Assembly (NCBI GenBank): GCA_963803295.1
Contig: CAWDMC010000024.1
Coordinates: forward strand, 1-64,000
DNA from: CAWDMC01 sp963803295
GTDB taxonomy: Bacteria > Acidobacteriota > Terriglobia > UBA7540
Direction: 5' to 3'
Length of the DNA stretch: 64,000 nt
Part shown: piece by piece, positions 45,120 to 54,935 of the stretch
How positions within the stretch are numbered: the stretch's first letter is position 1
Layout of the letters: every line of letters begins with the position of its first letter
The notes under the pieces: model-generated
Databases searched by the model: none
Told to the model about the DNA's origin: nothing
The model's input: only the letters and a program-made list of their open reading frames with translations
Made by a program: the position numbers and the translations under genes

Positions 45120-46205
45120 CTAACGGTAGTCGGCTTCCTGCACCGGTTCCAGGTGGTCCTCGTCGCTATGGAATACTCCATCCGAGATGCGGATCTTCAG
45201 CAGAGCCTCCGCTACCGAAGGATCGAAGTGTTTTCCGGCTTTCAGGCGGATTTCGGCAAGTGCGGCCGAAACCGGTAGAGATCTGCGATAGCGGCGGTCG
45301 TGAGTCATGACATCGAAAGCGTCTGCGACTGCTACAATCCGCGCTGGCAGCGGTATAGCATCGCCTTCGAGCCCCTCGTAACCCCTGCCGTCCCACTGTT
45401 CGTGATGATAGAGGGCGATCGTCTCCGCCAGGCGCAGCAGCGGGGAACGGCTGCCGCCCAGTATTTGCGCTCCGATCATAGTGTGCGTTTTCATCAACTT
45501 GTATTCCTGGGCCGTCAGTCCGGCGGGTTTCAGGAGAATTGCATCGGGAATGCCGATCTTGCCCACGTCGTGCAAGGGCGCGGCCTGGCCGATCATGGCA
45601 GCGATGTCCGCCGGCACATCGAGGTTCTGGGCAAGCAGCTCAGCCAGACGGCCGACTCGAATGGTGTGTTGGCCTGTCTCGTCATCGCGATACTCGGCGG
45701 CGAGAGCGAGGCGAGCGACGGCTTCGAATTGCGCCTCCTCCAGGTCTCGGGTCCTCTCGATCACAGCCGTTTCCAAGTTCTCGTTTTGCTGCCGGAGTTG
45801 CAGGTGGAGAGACCTCGTTTCCAGCAGGTTCTTGACGCGCAGCAGCATCTCGGTGGTATCGCATGGCTTGACCAGAAAATCCTTCGCACCCAGCGAGAGT
45901 GCAGACTGCTTGGCGGCGGCGGTTTGATCAGCCGTCAGAACTAGCACCGGAAAATATTCGCTGTCCCCGATTCGCGAGGCCAACTGTCTCAACACGGCTA
46001 GCCCGTCCAGATACGGCATGGCAAGGTCCAGAAGAAGGAGATCCGGCTTAAACCGTTCATAAAGGGGCAGTATCAAGCGCGAATCGCAGATCGTCTGCAG
46101 ATTCGTGTAACCGGCCATGCGGAGCGTCCGTTCCAAAGATGCCACCACAGATTCTTCATCGTCGGCCATGAGTACGCGGGCGTTTCGATCGGGTTGTCTT
46201 TCCAC
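45120..46205 (-). CDS. Receiver-HD-GYP cyclic-di-GMP phosphodiesterase
   Basis: 361 residues from GTG 46205, which has AAGGAG five bases upstream and begins VERQPDRNARVLMADDE; the frame opens 79 codons earlier but that part is not domain-like. The receiver has LLLLDLAMPYLDGLAVL and DFLVKPCDTTEMLL. A coiled linker leads to the HD-GYP domain with the metal His-Asp in APLHDVGKIGIPDAILLK, TMIGAQIL, YHHEQWDGRGYEGLEGDAIP and VAVADAFDVMTHDRRYR. The GYP triplet is GYE here. This enzyme should linearise cyclic-di-GMP and is divergent to cydA. It may antagonise signals from the adjacent cluster. Confidence 0.92.
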   Translation of the reverse strand: MERQPDRNARVLMADDEESVVASLERTLRMAGYTNLQTICDSRLILPLYERFKPDLLLLDLAMPYLDGLAVLRQLASRIGDSEYFPVLVLTADQTAAAKQSALSLGAKDFLVKPCDTTEMLLRVKNLLETRSLHLQLRQQNENLETAVIERTRDLEEAQFEAVARLALAAEYRDDETGQHTIRVGRLAELLAQNLDVPADIAAMIGQAAPLHDVGKIGIPDAILLKPAGLTAQEYKLMKTHTMIGAQILGGSRSPLLRLAETIALYHHEQWDGRGYEGLEGDAIPLPARIVAVADAFDVMTHDRRYRRSLPVSAALAEIRLKAGKHFDPSVAEALLKIRISDGVFHSDEDHLEPVQEADYR

Positions 46206-46440
46206 CTGGGCTCCTTGCGAACAGAAAGCTCTCCTCCTGGCTATCGGCTGAGCCACTCCAAAAACTGAGAAAATCGAAGACGCCTCCTCCATTGTCGTAC
46301 CGGTATGCGCCAAGGCACCGCTAAACGAGCCCACTACCGGCAGTTCCAAAAGCGTGCTTGAACGCGCCGTCAGGTGTATACTCGCGTGTGCCGGCGAGGT
46401 AGCCTCAAACCCCCCGCTGAATCTCACAAAGGAAATTGTC

Positions 46441-47781
46441 ATGGATGCGGTCGTTGCCCATCGCGTACAGTTCGCCCTGACAGTGATGTTCCATTATCTG
46501 TTTCCCGTCCTCACCATGGGGCTGGGGTTCTTCATCGCCTTATTATCGACGCTGCATCTAACGACCGGACAGGAACGCTACGCCCGAGCCGCCGCTTTTT
46601 GGGGGCGTGTTTTCGCAATCAACTTCGCTATTGGCGTGGTTACGGGCATTCCCCTAGAGTTTGAGTTCGGGACCAACTGGAGCCGATTCTCAGCCTTTGG
46701 TGGTGGAGTCTTTGGACAGACACTGCCCATGGAAGGCGTCTATGCTTTCTTTCTGGAATCCGGCTTCCTGGGACTCTTCCTTTTCGGGGAGGGCCGCGTC
46801 TCGAAGACCGTGCACTGGATCGCCAGCCTTGGAGTGGCGGTCGGCTCGCTGCTTTCCGGATATTTCATCGTGGCCACCGATGCTTGGATGCAGCATCCCA
46901 CCGGATACCAGCTGAATGCAGACGGAACCGTCCAGCTGACTTCGTTCTGGGCGGTTCTGCTCAACCCCTACGCCGGGTGGCAGTACCTCCACACCATCAA
47001 CGGAGCTCTGGTGACGGCGGCCTACGTGGTCGGTGGGGTCGGTGCGTACTACCTGCTTTCCGGCCGGCATCCGGAATTCGCCAAGCTCTCGGTGAAGATG
47101 GCGGTAATTGCCGGCGTGATCGTTTCGTTGACCCAGGCCTTCCCAACCGGGGATCTGAACAGCGCTAACGTGGTCCGGTATCAGCCTACCAAGTTAGCGG
47201 CCATGGAGGGTTTGTTTGAAAACGAGAAAGGTGCTCCGCTGGCCATTATTGGCATGCCCGATACCGATAACAAAAGGTTGATCGACCCTGTTTACATACC
47301 CGAGGTTCTCAGTTACCTGGCTTACGGCAACTTCCGCGCGCCTATGAATGGGCTCTCGAGTTATCCGCGTGAGTTGTGGCCGCCTGTGGAGCTGACCTAT
47401 TACACCTACCATATTATGGTAGGCCTCGGAACGCTCTTTATCGCCCAAATGTTGATCGGACTGCTGCTGCTGTGGAGGCGCCGCCTGTTCAGCGCGCGCT
47501 GGTTCCTCTGGACGCTGATGTTTGCCATTCCCTTTACTTACATCGCCAACGAGGCTGGATGGGTTGTTGCCGAGGTCGGACGGCAACCATGGCTTGTATT
47601 CGGCTTGCTGAAGACGGCGGACGGCACCTCAACCAATGTGTTTGCGGGCGAAACCGTGTTTACCACTCTGGGATTTGCCGGCGTGTACACGCTTTTGGCG
47701 CTACTGTTCGTTTTTTTGGTCGGCCGGGTGATCTATCAGGGACCCAAAGAAGCTGAAGTTGCCTCCCCGGTCGTAGGTTAA
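46441..47781 (+). CDS. cydA: Cytochrome bd ubiquinol oxidase subunit I
   Basis: About 446 residues from ATG 46441 (AAGGAAA seven bases upstream; the frame opens at 46354). Membrane subunit carrying the haems of the bd oxidase that reduces O2 to water with quinol. Hallmarks are the HYLFPVLTMGLGFF helix with the axial haem His, LEFEFGTNWSRFSAFGG, PMEGVYAFFLESGFLGLF, and the C-terminal GWVVAEVGRQPW motif. It is shorter than enterobacterial CydA (about 520), consistent with the short Q-loop subgroup. Partner cydB follows after a repeat-rich gap. High oxygen affinity suits microaerobic life. Confidence 0.95.
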   Translation: MDAVVAHRVQFALTVMFHYLFPVLTMGLGFFIALLSTLHLTTGQERYARAAAFWGRVFAINFAIGVVTGIPLEFEFGTNWSRFSAFGGGVFGQTLPMEGVYAFFLESGFLGLFLFGEGRVSKTVHWIASLGVAVGSLLSGYFIVATDAWMQHPTGYQLNADGTVQLTSFWAVLLNPYAGWQYLHTINGALVTAAYVVGGVGAYYLLSGRHPEFAKLSVKMAVIAGVIVSLTQAFPTGDLNSANVVRYQPTKLAAMEGLFENEKGAPLAIIGMPDTDNKRLIDPVYIPEVLSYLAYGNFRAPMNGLSSYPRELWPPVELTYYTYHIMVGLGTLFIAQMLIGLLLLWRRRLFSARWFLWTLMFAIPFTYIANEAGWVVAEVGRQPWLVFGLLKTADGTSTNVFAGETVFTTLGFAGVYTLLALLFVFLVGRVIYQGPKEAEVASPVVG

Positions 47782-48129
47782 CGCTATAAGTTATAAGTTA
47801 TGAATTGTGAATTATGAATTGTGAGTTATGGGTTGTGAATTAAAACTTTCTAGCAGGCCGCGAAAAACCTGTCTCTACTGTCATTCTGAGGAGCCCGAAG
47901 GCGACGAAGAATCTCGCATAGCATTGAAAATATACAGAGCCGGATCCTTCGCGCAGTTTACCCTGAGCTCCCTTCGCTGCACTCAGGACCGTTCGCACCG
48001 GATGAACGAACGGGTTCAGGATGACAGCTGGGAAGGGTTTTTTGCGCAAGCCTGCCAGACTCAAGTACATAAGTAATAACTCATGACTTATAACTCATAA
48101 CTTATAAAACTGTTTCGCTGGAGTACAAA
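47782..48129. repeat. Repeat-rich spacer between cydA and cydB
   Basis: Flanked by AT-rich runs of TTATAAGTTATGAATTGTGA type (47790-47835) and their inverse CATAACTTATAA type (48075-48110), with an inner GC-rich core containing TGTCATTCTGAGGAGCCC and GTTCAGGATGACAGC (an inverted CTGAGG/ATGACA pair). Looks like a non-coding MITE or REP-like insertion; the open frames inside are not coding. It splits the cyd operon. Confidence 0.6.
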
Positions 48130-49143
48130 ATGAACGTCGTCTGGTTTTGGGTGCTCGGTGCCATGCTGACCGCTTATTCGATTCTCGATGGTTACGACCT
48201 TGGTGTCGGCACGCTGCATCTGTGGATTGCCAGGACTAACCAGGAGCGGCGCGTCACCTTAAATTCCATCGGCCCGGTTTGGAACGGCAATGAGGTTTGG
48301 CTGCTGGCGGCCGGCGGCATGCTGGTGGTTTCCTTTCCCCGTGTGTATGCCGCGGGCTTCAGCGGCTTTTATCTCGCTCTCATGATCGTGTTGTGGCTGC
48401 TGATCCTGCGCGGCGTCTCGATCGAGTTCCGCCACCAGATCGATGATCCGCTTTGGCGGGCCTTGTGGGACACTGGCTTTTGGCTTGGCAGCCTGCTGAT
48501 TTCCTTGCTGCTGGGCGTGGCTCTCGGCAACGTAGTGCGAGGAATACCTATAGATCACGACGGCAGTTTCCAGGGCACCTTTACCCTGATGTTGAATCCG
48601 TATTCATTGCTGATCGGCGTGCTGAGCCTGGTTGTCCTTGCCTGGCACGGTTGCAATTATCTCCGCGTCAAAACCGAAGGAGAGGTTCTGGAGCGGGCCG
48701 AGAAGTTTTCGCGCCTGCTCGGGCGGGTTGTACTGGTGCTAGTGGTGCTGGCGACCATCGCCACCTTCAAAGTGCGGAAAGACTCGGCATCCAATTTCCT
48801 GGCTCATCCTGTCGCTTTTGTTCTTCCCGCTCTCGCGCTGGCAGGACTTGTATCGAGCTTTCTATGCCGTTCGCGCCAGCGCGCCCGGGGTGCCTTCTGG
48901 TCGTCAGTAGCTCTTATCGCGGGATTGCTGACCTCAGCTGCCATGACCGTATTCCCCAATTTGCTAACCTCGACTCTCAATCCCGCCTACAGTCTTACCG
49001 TCTATAACGCTGCCTCGTCGCCTTTATCCCTGAAGGCGGCTTTTGTCGCGAATATCTTTGGCATGATCGGCGTGCTGGTCTACAGCAGCTATGTGCACCG
49101 CACCTTCTCCGGCAAAGTCCAGGTGCGCGATCACGGCTATTAG
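48130..49143 (+). CDS. cydB: Cytochrome bd ubiquinol oxidase subunit II
   Basis: 337 residues, ten or so membrane helices. Starts MNVVWFWVLGAMLTAYSILD, with the family motif GYDLGVGTLHLW, GPVWNGNEVWLLAAGGMLV and FPRVYA. Partner of CydA; no haem binding. C-terminus ends RDHGY. No cydX-like short ORF was recognised after it. CTGGAG lies upstream of ATG 48130. Confidence 0.95.
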   Translation: MNVVWFWVLGAMLTAYSILDGYDLGVGTLHLWIARTNQERRVTLNSIGPVWNGNEVWLLAAGGMLVVSFPRVYAAGFSGFYLALMIVLWLLILRGVSIEFRHQIDDPLWRALWDTGFWLGSLLISLLLGVALGNVVRGIPIDHDGSFQGTFTLMLNPYSLLIGVLSLVVLAWHGCNYLRVKTEGEVLERAEKFSRLLGRVVLVLVVLATIATFKVRKDSASNFLAHPVAFVLPALALAGLVSSFLCRSRQRARGAFWSSVALIAGLLTSAAMTVFPNLLTSTLNPAYSLTVYNAASSPLSLKAAFVANIFGMIGVLVYSSYVHRTFSGKVQVRDHGY

Positions 49144-49234
49144 CTCCGGCGTTCCGATCTCGACTCATTCGCTGAAAGCCAGTGCTGACTAAGATCTGAC
49201 AGGTGGCCCCTTAATCCCAGGGGCCCGGACGCCT

Positions 49235-50323
49235 ATGACGGTAGAGCGAATAGTTTCCGGAGGTCAGACTGGGGCCGATCGGGGCGCGTTTGACGCAGCG
49301 CTCGGATTTGGTATCGAGATCGGTGGTTGGGCGCCCAAGGGGAGGGTGGACGAGGATGGATTGATTCCAATAAGCTATCCGAATCTCATCGAGGCCGAGG
49401 TGGACAATCCAAATGTTCGCACCGAACTCAATGTCCGCGATTCGGATGCGACCTTGATCTTTTCCCATGGACCGCTGACGGGCGGATCCGAATTTACCAG
49501 GAAGTCTGCAGCAAGATTGGGAAGACCTTGGAAGCACGTCAATCTAACAGAAACGAAACACAGCGCTGCAGTTGCAGACATAGTGGAATGGCTTTCTCAG
49601 ATCAAGCCGCGCGTGTTGAACATCGCCGGACCGCGTGCAAGCGAGGAGCCACGCATTTATGACGCCACTAAGACCATCATGGAGAGTGTCTTCATGAACC
49701 AAAACCTGGGCATCCTGGTGAGTCTGCGTGAGTCAGTGCTGTCGCAGTGCGGCGGCTGGGACCAAATTCGATGGCAGGTTCCGTCCTGGTTCTGCACACT
49801 GGGGACGATCAGCCTTGGGGTTGTTAACTTCTTTGCGGGTACCCATTATGAGCCCAAAAAGTTTGGTGGATTCTTCGCCGCCCTCGGGATTTTTGGCATT
49901 TTGTGCTTTGTACTTCTGTCCAAGCTGGTGATTTACGAGCGGCGGGTGGTCGACGAATTCAACGGAAGTCTCGATAGAATTCTTGTTGGCGACAGCCTGA
50001 AGGATATTCTAAAGATCAATCGTCCGTTCAATTTTGTTTGGCCGCGGATCCTCTGCACGGCGACTTTTTGGTTTCTTGCATACACGGCAGTACTGACACT
50101 CTTTTTTTTGGGCCTGGTGGCGCGGATAGAGTGGCAAGGGTGGAGATGGGTGATTCTGGTGGACGGCAGTGCAGTCGTCTTTGCGATCGTGGCGTTGTCC
50201 CCTCGGGTGAGACAAAAACTCAAGAGACTGGTTGACCGTTTGGGGGATCTGATCGCACAGCTAAGACGTTCCATTGCAGGAGGCTCGTCGGCCGGTGAAG
50301 GCAGACCAACCCGCCAGGAATAG
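49235..50323 (+). CDS. SLOG-type (molybdenum-carrier-like, YpsA-related) domain fused to four-TM domain
   Basis: 362 residues. The N-terminal Rossmannoid domain (1-160) has IVSGGQTGADRGAFDAALG, GGWAPKGRVDEDGLIP, ATLIFSHGPLTGGSEFT and VLNIAGPRASEEPRI, the signature of the putative molybdenum-cofactor carrier / YpsA-type SLOG family. The C-terminal part has four predicted membrane helices (about 183-201, 212-232, 268-295 and 304-322) with a charged cytoplasmic segment between helices 2 and 3 (LVIYERRVVDEFNGSL). This SLATT-like layout is seen in nucleotide-activated effectors. ATG 49235; the ribosome site is weak. No partner genes recognised nearby. It could sense a nucleotide ligand and act on the membrane; that is inference. 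Confidence 0.8.
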   Translation: MTVERIVSGGQTGADRGAFDAALGFGIEIGGWAPKGRVDEDGLIPISYPNLIEAEVDNPNVRTELNVRDSDATLIFSHGPLTGGSEFTRKSAARLGRPWKHVNLTETKHSAAVADIVEWLSQIKPRVLNIAGPRASEEPRIYDATKTIMESVFMNQNLGILVSLRESVLSQCGGWDQIRWQVPSWFCTLGTISLGVVNFFAGTHYEPKKFGGFFAALGIFGILCFVLLSKLVIYERRVVDEFNGSLDRILVGDSLKDILKINRPFNFVWPRILCTATFWFLAYTAVLTLFFLGLVARIEWQGWRWVILVDGSAVVFAIVALSPRVRQKLKRLVDRLGDLIAQLRRSIAGGSSAGEGRPTRQE

Positions 50324-50697
50324 CTAGTTAGAAACGTCTGCTAGAGGTTGTTTCCGGACGGTTATGGTAAAGGGACTGCTTAGAGGATAATTGAGCTGCT
50401 AAAGATCGAAAACGGTGGCTCGGCCCTGCCTGCCTGGTTAAGCAACAGATCGCCATCAGCCATCCCGGCCGTACGTAATCTGACGACGCAGTGCGACGTC
50501 AGAAATGGCTGCGCGTTGGGGTGCCGCGACGTCACGAGCTTGGCTGAACCAGCCCCGGGGACACGGGGACACCTGGGGTTTGCATTCACAGGCGGGTAGG
50601 TGTATCTTGTAGTTCATCGGTCAATCGGAAGGGCACGTACCTGATCGTTGAATAGCTGAGGTCATCCGCCTCCCCTCAAGGCCAGAGGAGGGCAGCG
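50324..50697. other. Intergenic region before the ATPase-TonB gene
   Basis: About 370 bases; no gene recognised. The GAGGAGGG ribosome site for the next gene is at about 50685-50692. Confidence 0.5.
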
Positions 50698-53557
50698 TTG
50701 TTTCTCGATTTCTATGGTCTGCGCGAGCAGCCCTTCGGCGTCACTCCGGACCCCCGTTATCTGTATGAAAGCCCTGCACGTCAAGCGACCTTCGAGACGC
50801 TTGTCTGCGGGATCGAAGCGGGGAGGGGCTTACTGACAGTGGTCGGTTTGCCGGGAGCGGGCAAGACCACCCTGCTATTTCGGCTCCTGGACAGATTCCA
50901 GGCATCCGCCCACACTGCTTTCCTGTTTCAAACCCAGTGCGACCCGCAGGAGTTCTTCGATTATCTTCTCAACGACATGGGGATCGAGGTACAAGGTCAA
51001 AGTCCGGCGGGGATGCGCGCGCACTTTAACAAAGTCCTCCTAGCCGAGACCGAAGGCGGCAGACGATCTTTACTGATCATCGATGAAGCGCAGAACCTTG
51101 AAGGGTCGGTTCTCGAAACGGTGCGTCTACTCTCCAATCTGGAAACGAGGCGGGCAAAGCTCCTGCAAATCGTCCTGGCTGGGCAACCCAGGCTGGCGGA
51201 AACGCTGGCGAACCCACGCTTGGCTCAGTTGCGCCAGCGCATCTCCATCGTGGCCCGTTTGGACCCCTTCACAGCGGCAGAGACCAAGGAGTACATCTAC
51301 CATCGACTTCGGATAGCCGGCTATCAGGGGCCTTCCATGTTCACGCCGGAGGCCCTCGCCATCATCTCAAACCGCAGCAGAGGTATCCCTCGAGAGATTA
51401 ACAACCTTTGCTTCCTCGCCTTATCGCTCGGCTGTGCTTCAGGAACGGAGCTAATTGACTCTGCGATCATGCAGGAGGTCATTGCCGATCTGGACGGCGG
51501 TTCCCAAGTCCCGCCAGCACTGGAGCCTTTTCGTCCGCCCGCCCCGCCTCCGCACGTTGCTCCGGCTTTTGCTGCCCCGGCAGGCGGCCCTTGACTCGGC
51601 GCTGACCGAACGGGACTTCGGCGTCCCGCCGGCACTGGAGCCTTCTCGTCCGCCCGCCCCGACTCCGCCCGTTGCTCCGGCTTTTGTTGCCCGGCAGGTG
51701 ACCCTTGACTCGGCGCTGACCGAACGGGACTTCGGCGTCCCGCCAGTACTAGAGCCTTCTCGTCCGCCCGTCCCGCCTCCGCCCATTGCTCCGGTCTTTG
51801 CTGCCCGGCAGGCGACCCTTGACTCGGCGCTGACCGAACGGGACTTCGGCGTCCCGCCGGCACTGGAGCCTTCTCGTCCGCCCGTCCCGCCTCCGCCCAT
51901 TGCTCCGGCTTTTGCTGCCCGGCAAGCGACCGTTGACTCGGCGGTGGTCCATGAGACGATGACCGAACCGGATGAGGGTTTAGGCGTCCCGCCAGTACTG
52001 GAGCCTTCTCGTCCGCCCGTCCCGCCTCCGCCCATTGCTCCGGCTTTTGCTGCCCGGCAAGCGACCGTTGACTCGGCGGTGGTCCATGAGACGATGACCG
52101 AACCGGATGAGGGTTTAGGCGTCCCGCCAGTACTGGAGCCTTCTCGTCCGCCCGCACCGACTCCGCCCGTTGCTCCGGTCTTTGCTGCCCGGCAAGCGAC
52201 CGTTGACTCGGCGGTGGTCCATGAGACGATGACCGAACCGGATGAGGGCTTAGGCGTCCCACCAGTACTGGAGTCTTTTCCTCCGCCCGCACCGACTCCG
52301 CCCGTTGCTCCGGTCTTTGCTGCCCGGCAAGCGACCGTTGACTCGGCGGTGGTCCATGAAACGATGACCGAACCGGATGAGGGCTTCGGCGTCCCGCCAG
52401 TACTGGAGCCTTCTCGTCCGCCCGCACCGCCTCCGCCTATTGCTCCCGGCTTTGTTGCCTGGCAGTCGACCCTTCACTCGGCGGTGGTCCGTGAGACGAT
52501 GACCGAACCGGATGAGGGCTTCGGCGTCCTGCCTGAACCAATAGTGGATCGGCCCTTGACTTCTCACTTTTCGAGTTCTGTATCCGGCGTCGCCCGGCAA
52601 CTGCGCCCCCTAATCTCTGAGATCGCACTTACGCCCCGCCGGTACAACTGGGTATCTTGGACGGCGATTTCGATTACACTCGCCATTCTCGCTACGGGCC
52701 TCTGGTACTTCAGCACTCTGCTGGGCAGAACTGTGCCCGACGCCACTGACGAAACAAACCCTGCCGCACCGATAACTTCTGCAAAGACTCACGCTAAGCA
52801 CTCCCCAGCTCATTCTCGGCGGGTGAAGAACTCTGGACGAATCCCACCTTCGGCGGCGGTCTCCGTGCCGCTCGCGAAATCGAGTGATCTGGCGGTTCTC
52901 GCTCCAGTGTCCGATACTCTGGCGAAGGTCCATTCAGGACCGACTCGCACCGCTCGTTCGTCCACAGGAATACCCCCCGAACCGGTCAGTCCCAGCGCGG
53001 GAAGTCCAGTAAAGACCGCGGGGCTGGCAGGCGATTCAGAAGTTGCCGCATTACCATCTTCACCATCTACGGCTGACACATCCTCCTCCAACCGCACGCC
53101 TGAGCAGGGGAAGTCCTCAATCCCCGACCATTTAGACCAGAATCTGCAGGCTCAGACACTCGCGGTTGAGCCTCCCAGTGGCCCGGAAGCCAGATCGAGC
53201 GCCGGGAGCAACGGCGATGCCACGGCGACGTCTAAAGCTCCAGGCCCTAGTCCTGCCCAATCGGCTCCGGGCGAAATTCGAACCGGCGGACATTTGCAAC
53301 AAGCGCAGTTGATTTTTCGCACCGTTCCCACATACCCACCGAATGCCAGGCGAGTTGGGGTTGAGGGAACAGTCCACATTTTGTGCCTCGTCGATAGAGA
53401 TGGTACGGTCAAGCGACTTGCTGCGACTAGCGGTCACCCGCTCCTGCGGGACGCCGCTGTGCAAGCGGTCAGGCGTTGGCGCTTCAATCCTGCCTCGTTG
53501 AACGGCATGCCCGTCGAAATGGAGCTTGAGGTCGACGTGAAATTCACTCTCCGCTGA
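50698..53557 (+). pseudogene. ExeA-type ATPase fused via Pro-rich repeats to TM and TonB domain (frameshifted)
   Basis: Read across one frameshift, about 953 residues. TTG start at 50698 with GAGGAGGG upstream. Residues 1-270 are an ExeA/GspA-type AAA ATPase: FYGLREQPFGVTPDPRYL, Walker A GLPGAGKTTL, Walker B SLLIIDEAQNL, RQRISIVARLDPF. After PPHVAPAFAA the frame breaks at a CCCC run (51575-51578); the second frame continues through repeats of PPxLEPSRPPxPPPPxAPxFAARQ units, then a single membrane segment (SWTAISITLAILATGLWYF, near 52660-52720), a Ser/Ala-rich linker, and a TonB C-terminal domain (RTVPTYPPNARRVGVEGTVH, WRFNPASLNGMPVEMELEV). ExeA-like ATPases assist secretin assembly; a TonB fusion is unusual. 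Confidence 0.82.
51500..52545 (+). repeat. Proline-rich coding tandem repeats
   Basis: About nine units encode two forms: a 38-residue unit with ALTERDFGVPPxLEPSRPP (three copies) and a 45-residue unit with AVVHETMTEPDEG then GVPPVLE (four full copies), plus partial units at each end. At DNA level the units are 114 and 135 bases and nearly identical. Confidence 0.88.
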
Positions 53558-53839
53558 TCTTACGCTCAACGTAGTCTTGTGTGGGCAAGAAACTTATGAC
53601 TCGGCCCTCTTCAAGCGCTCGATACCTCTTGCACCGGCCTTTCCGCCGGTGCCGCGGGCAGCAGCCACGGTCAGTGCTACTGACCATGGGCTTTTGTGGA
53701 ATTCAGCTGTGAGGTTACGCTGCCGGCGGGTCGCGCGTGTGCCGCTTCGTTTCTCACAAAGCCCGCTGCTACCGCTACCTCGCTTGCCGCCAATCTGCTA
53801 CGCTATCCACCCGAAAGCATCCGAGGAGGTGGTTTGAGT

Positions 53840-54871
53840 ATGGCGACAAAGACGACGAAAGCCGCAATAAAACCCAAGAAGACCAAAGCCGAGTTGGAGC
53901 AGGAGTTCGCCGACATCCGCGAAGAGGTCGAGGAAGCGCGGGAAGCGGCGCGGCCGAAAGTGGAGGAGCAACTCAGGCTGCAGGAAGCACAGGTGCGGCA
54001 GGCCGTTGAAGGCCTCTCGGTCGAAGGCGTGGTGAACAGGATGTCCAGCCTGAGCCTTGAGGCTTCTAAGTCGCTCGCCCAGCTTTCCGATCAACTCGTT
54101 CAGGAGGTGAATCGGTTGGCGACGGTTCGCGAGGCCGTGGCGCTCGAGCAAAAGGAACTGGAGAGGCTTCACAAGATTGATGTAGCCGCCACCGCGCTTG
54201 ACCAGCTTGTACAAGATTACAGCCGCCAGAAGGTGCAACTGGAGGCTGAAGTGGCTGCGCAACGGGCCGCGTGGCAGGAAGAAGTCCGGCAGACGGAGCG
54301 CGAACGCAAAGAGCAGGAAGAGACTCTCAGGAAACAGCGGCAGCGCGAGCTCGACGAATACGAATATCGCAAGGGACTGGAACGGAAAAAAGCTCAGGAC
54401 AAGTATGAGGAGGAAATCAAGCTCCTGGAAAAAGCGAACCGGGAAAGGCAGGAGGCGCTCGAAAAAAGCTGGCGCGAGCGTGAAGCCGCTTTGAAGGCCA
54501 ACGAAGAGGAGTCGGAGCGTCTCCGCAGAGAAGCGGGAGAATTCCCGGCCCGGCTGCGGCAGGAGGCCGAGCGCGTGGCTGCTGAGGCCACTCGCAACAC
54601 CGAGCAGAGGCTCAATCAGCAGACGCTGATCTCGAGCAAGGAGAACGAGGCTGAAAAGCGCCTGGCCGAGCTGCGCGTCAAGTCCCTGGAAGAAACCCTG
54701 TCACGTCAGTCGGCCCAGTGTGCCGCCTTGGAAAAGCAGCTTGAAGAGGCCAAGAGGCAGGTGCAGGAGATCGCCGTAAAAGCTATCGAGGGAGCATCGG
54801 GCGCAAGAACGCTCGGCCACATCAACGAAATCGCCATGGAGCAAGCAAAACACCGGGCGCCGCAAGGGTGA
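53840..54871 (+). CDS. Long coiled-coil protein
   Basis: 343 residues starting MATKTTKAAIKPKKTKAELE. Nearly all of it is heptad-like charged helix (ELDEYEYRKGLERKKAQDK, LEEAKRQVQEIAVKAIEG), rich in Glu, Lys, Arg and Gln. No enzyme domain. Short globular patch VEGVVNRMSSLSLEASKSLA near residue 60. AGGAGGT lies about ten bases before ATG 53840; the frame opens earlier at 53696. A structural or scaffold role is likely but unproven. Confidence 0.7.
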   Translation: MATKTTKAAIKPKKTKAELEQEFADIREEVEEAREAARPKVEEQLRLQEAQVRQAVEGLSVEGVVNRMSSLSLEASKSLAQLSDQLVQEVNRLATVREAVALEQKELERLHKIDVAATALDQLVQDYSRQKVQLEAEVAAQRAAWQEEVRQTERERKEQEETLRKQRQRELDEYEYRKGLERKKAQDKYEEEIKLLEKANRERQEALEKSWREREAALKANEEESERLRREAGEFPARLRQEAERVAAEATRNTEQRLNQQTLISSKENEAEKRLAELRVKSLEETLSRQSAQCAALEKQLEEAKRQVQEIAVKAIEGASGARTLGHINEIAMEQAKHRAPQG

Positions 54872-54935
54872 CGCCGCACTCCGTTGATGCATCGGCCTGA
54901 GGATCGGTATGGGCTGCGCTGAATAACCTTCCTGG

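Noticed and set aside
46377..46382. TATACT as a -10 for cydA
   Set aside because: Closest -35-like TTGAAC is only 13 bases away, so the pair is not convincing.
47828..48076. Small frame between cydA and cydB
   Set aside because: Covers palindromic repeat sequence; composition and frame are not protein-like.
51324..52427. Long minus-strand open frame (367 codons) with repeated residues
   Set aside because: It is the mirror of the proline-rich repeats; the codon pattern favours the plus strand and the TonB/ATPase domains lie there.
51500..52545. Possible CRISPR array
   Set aside because: Repeat units are 114-135 bases, contiguous and in a coding frame, with no unique spacers or cas genes.
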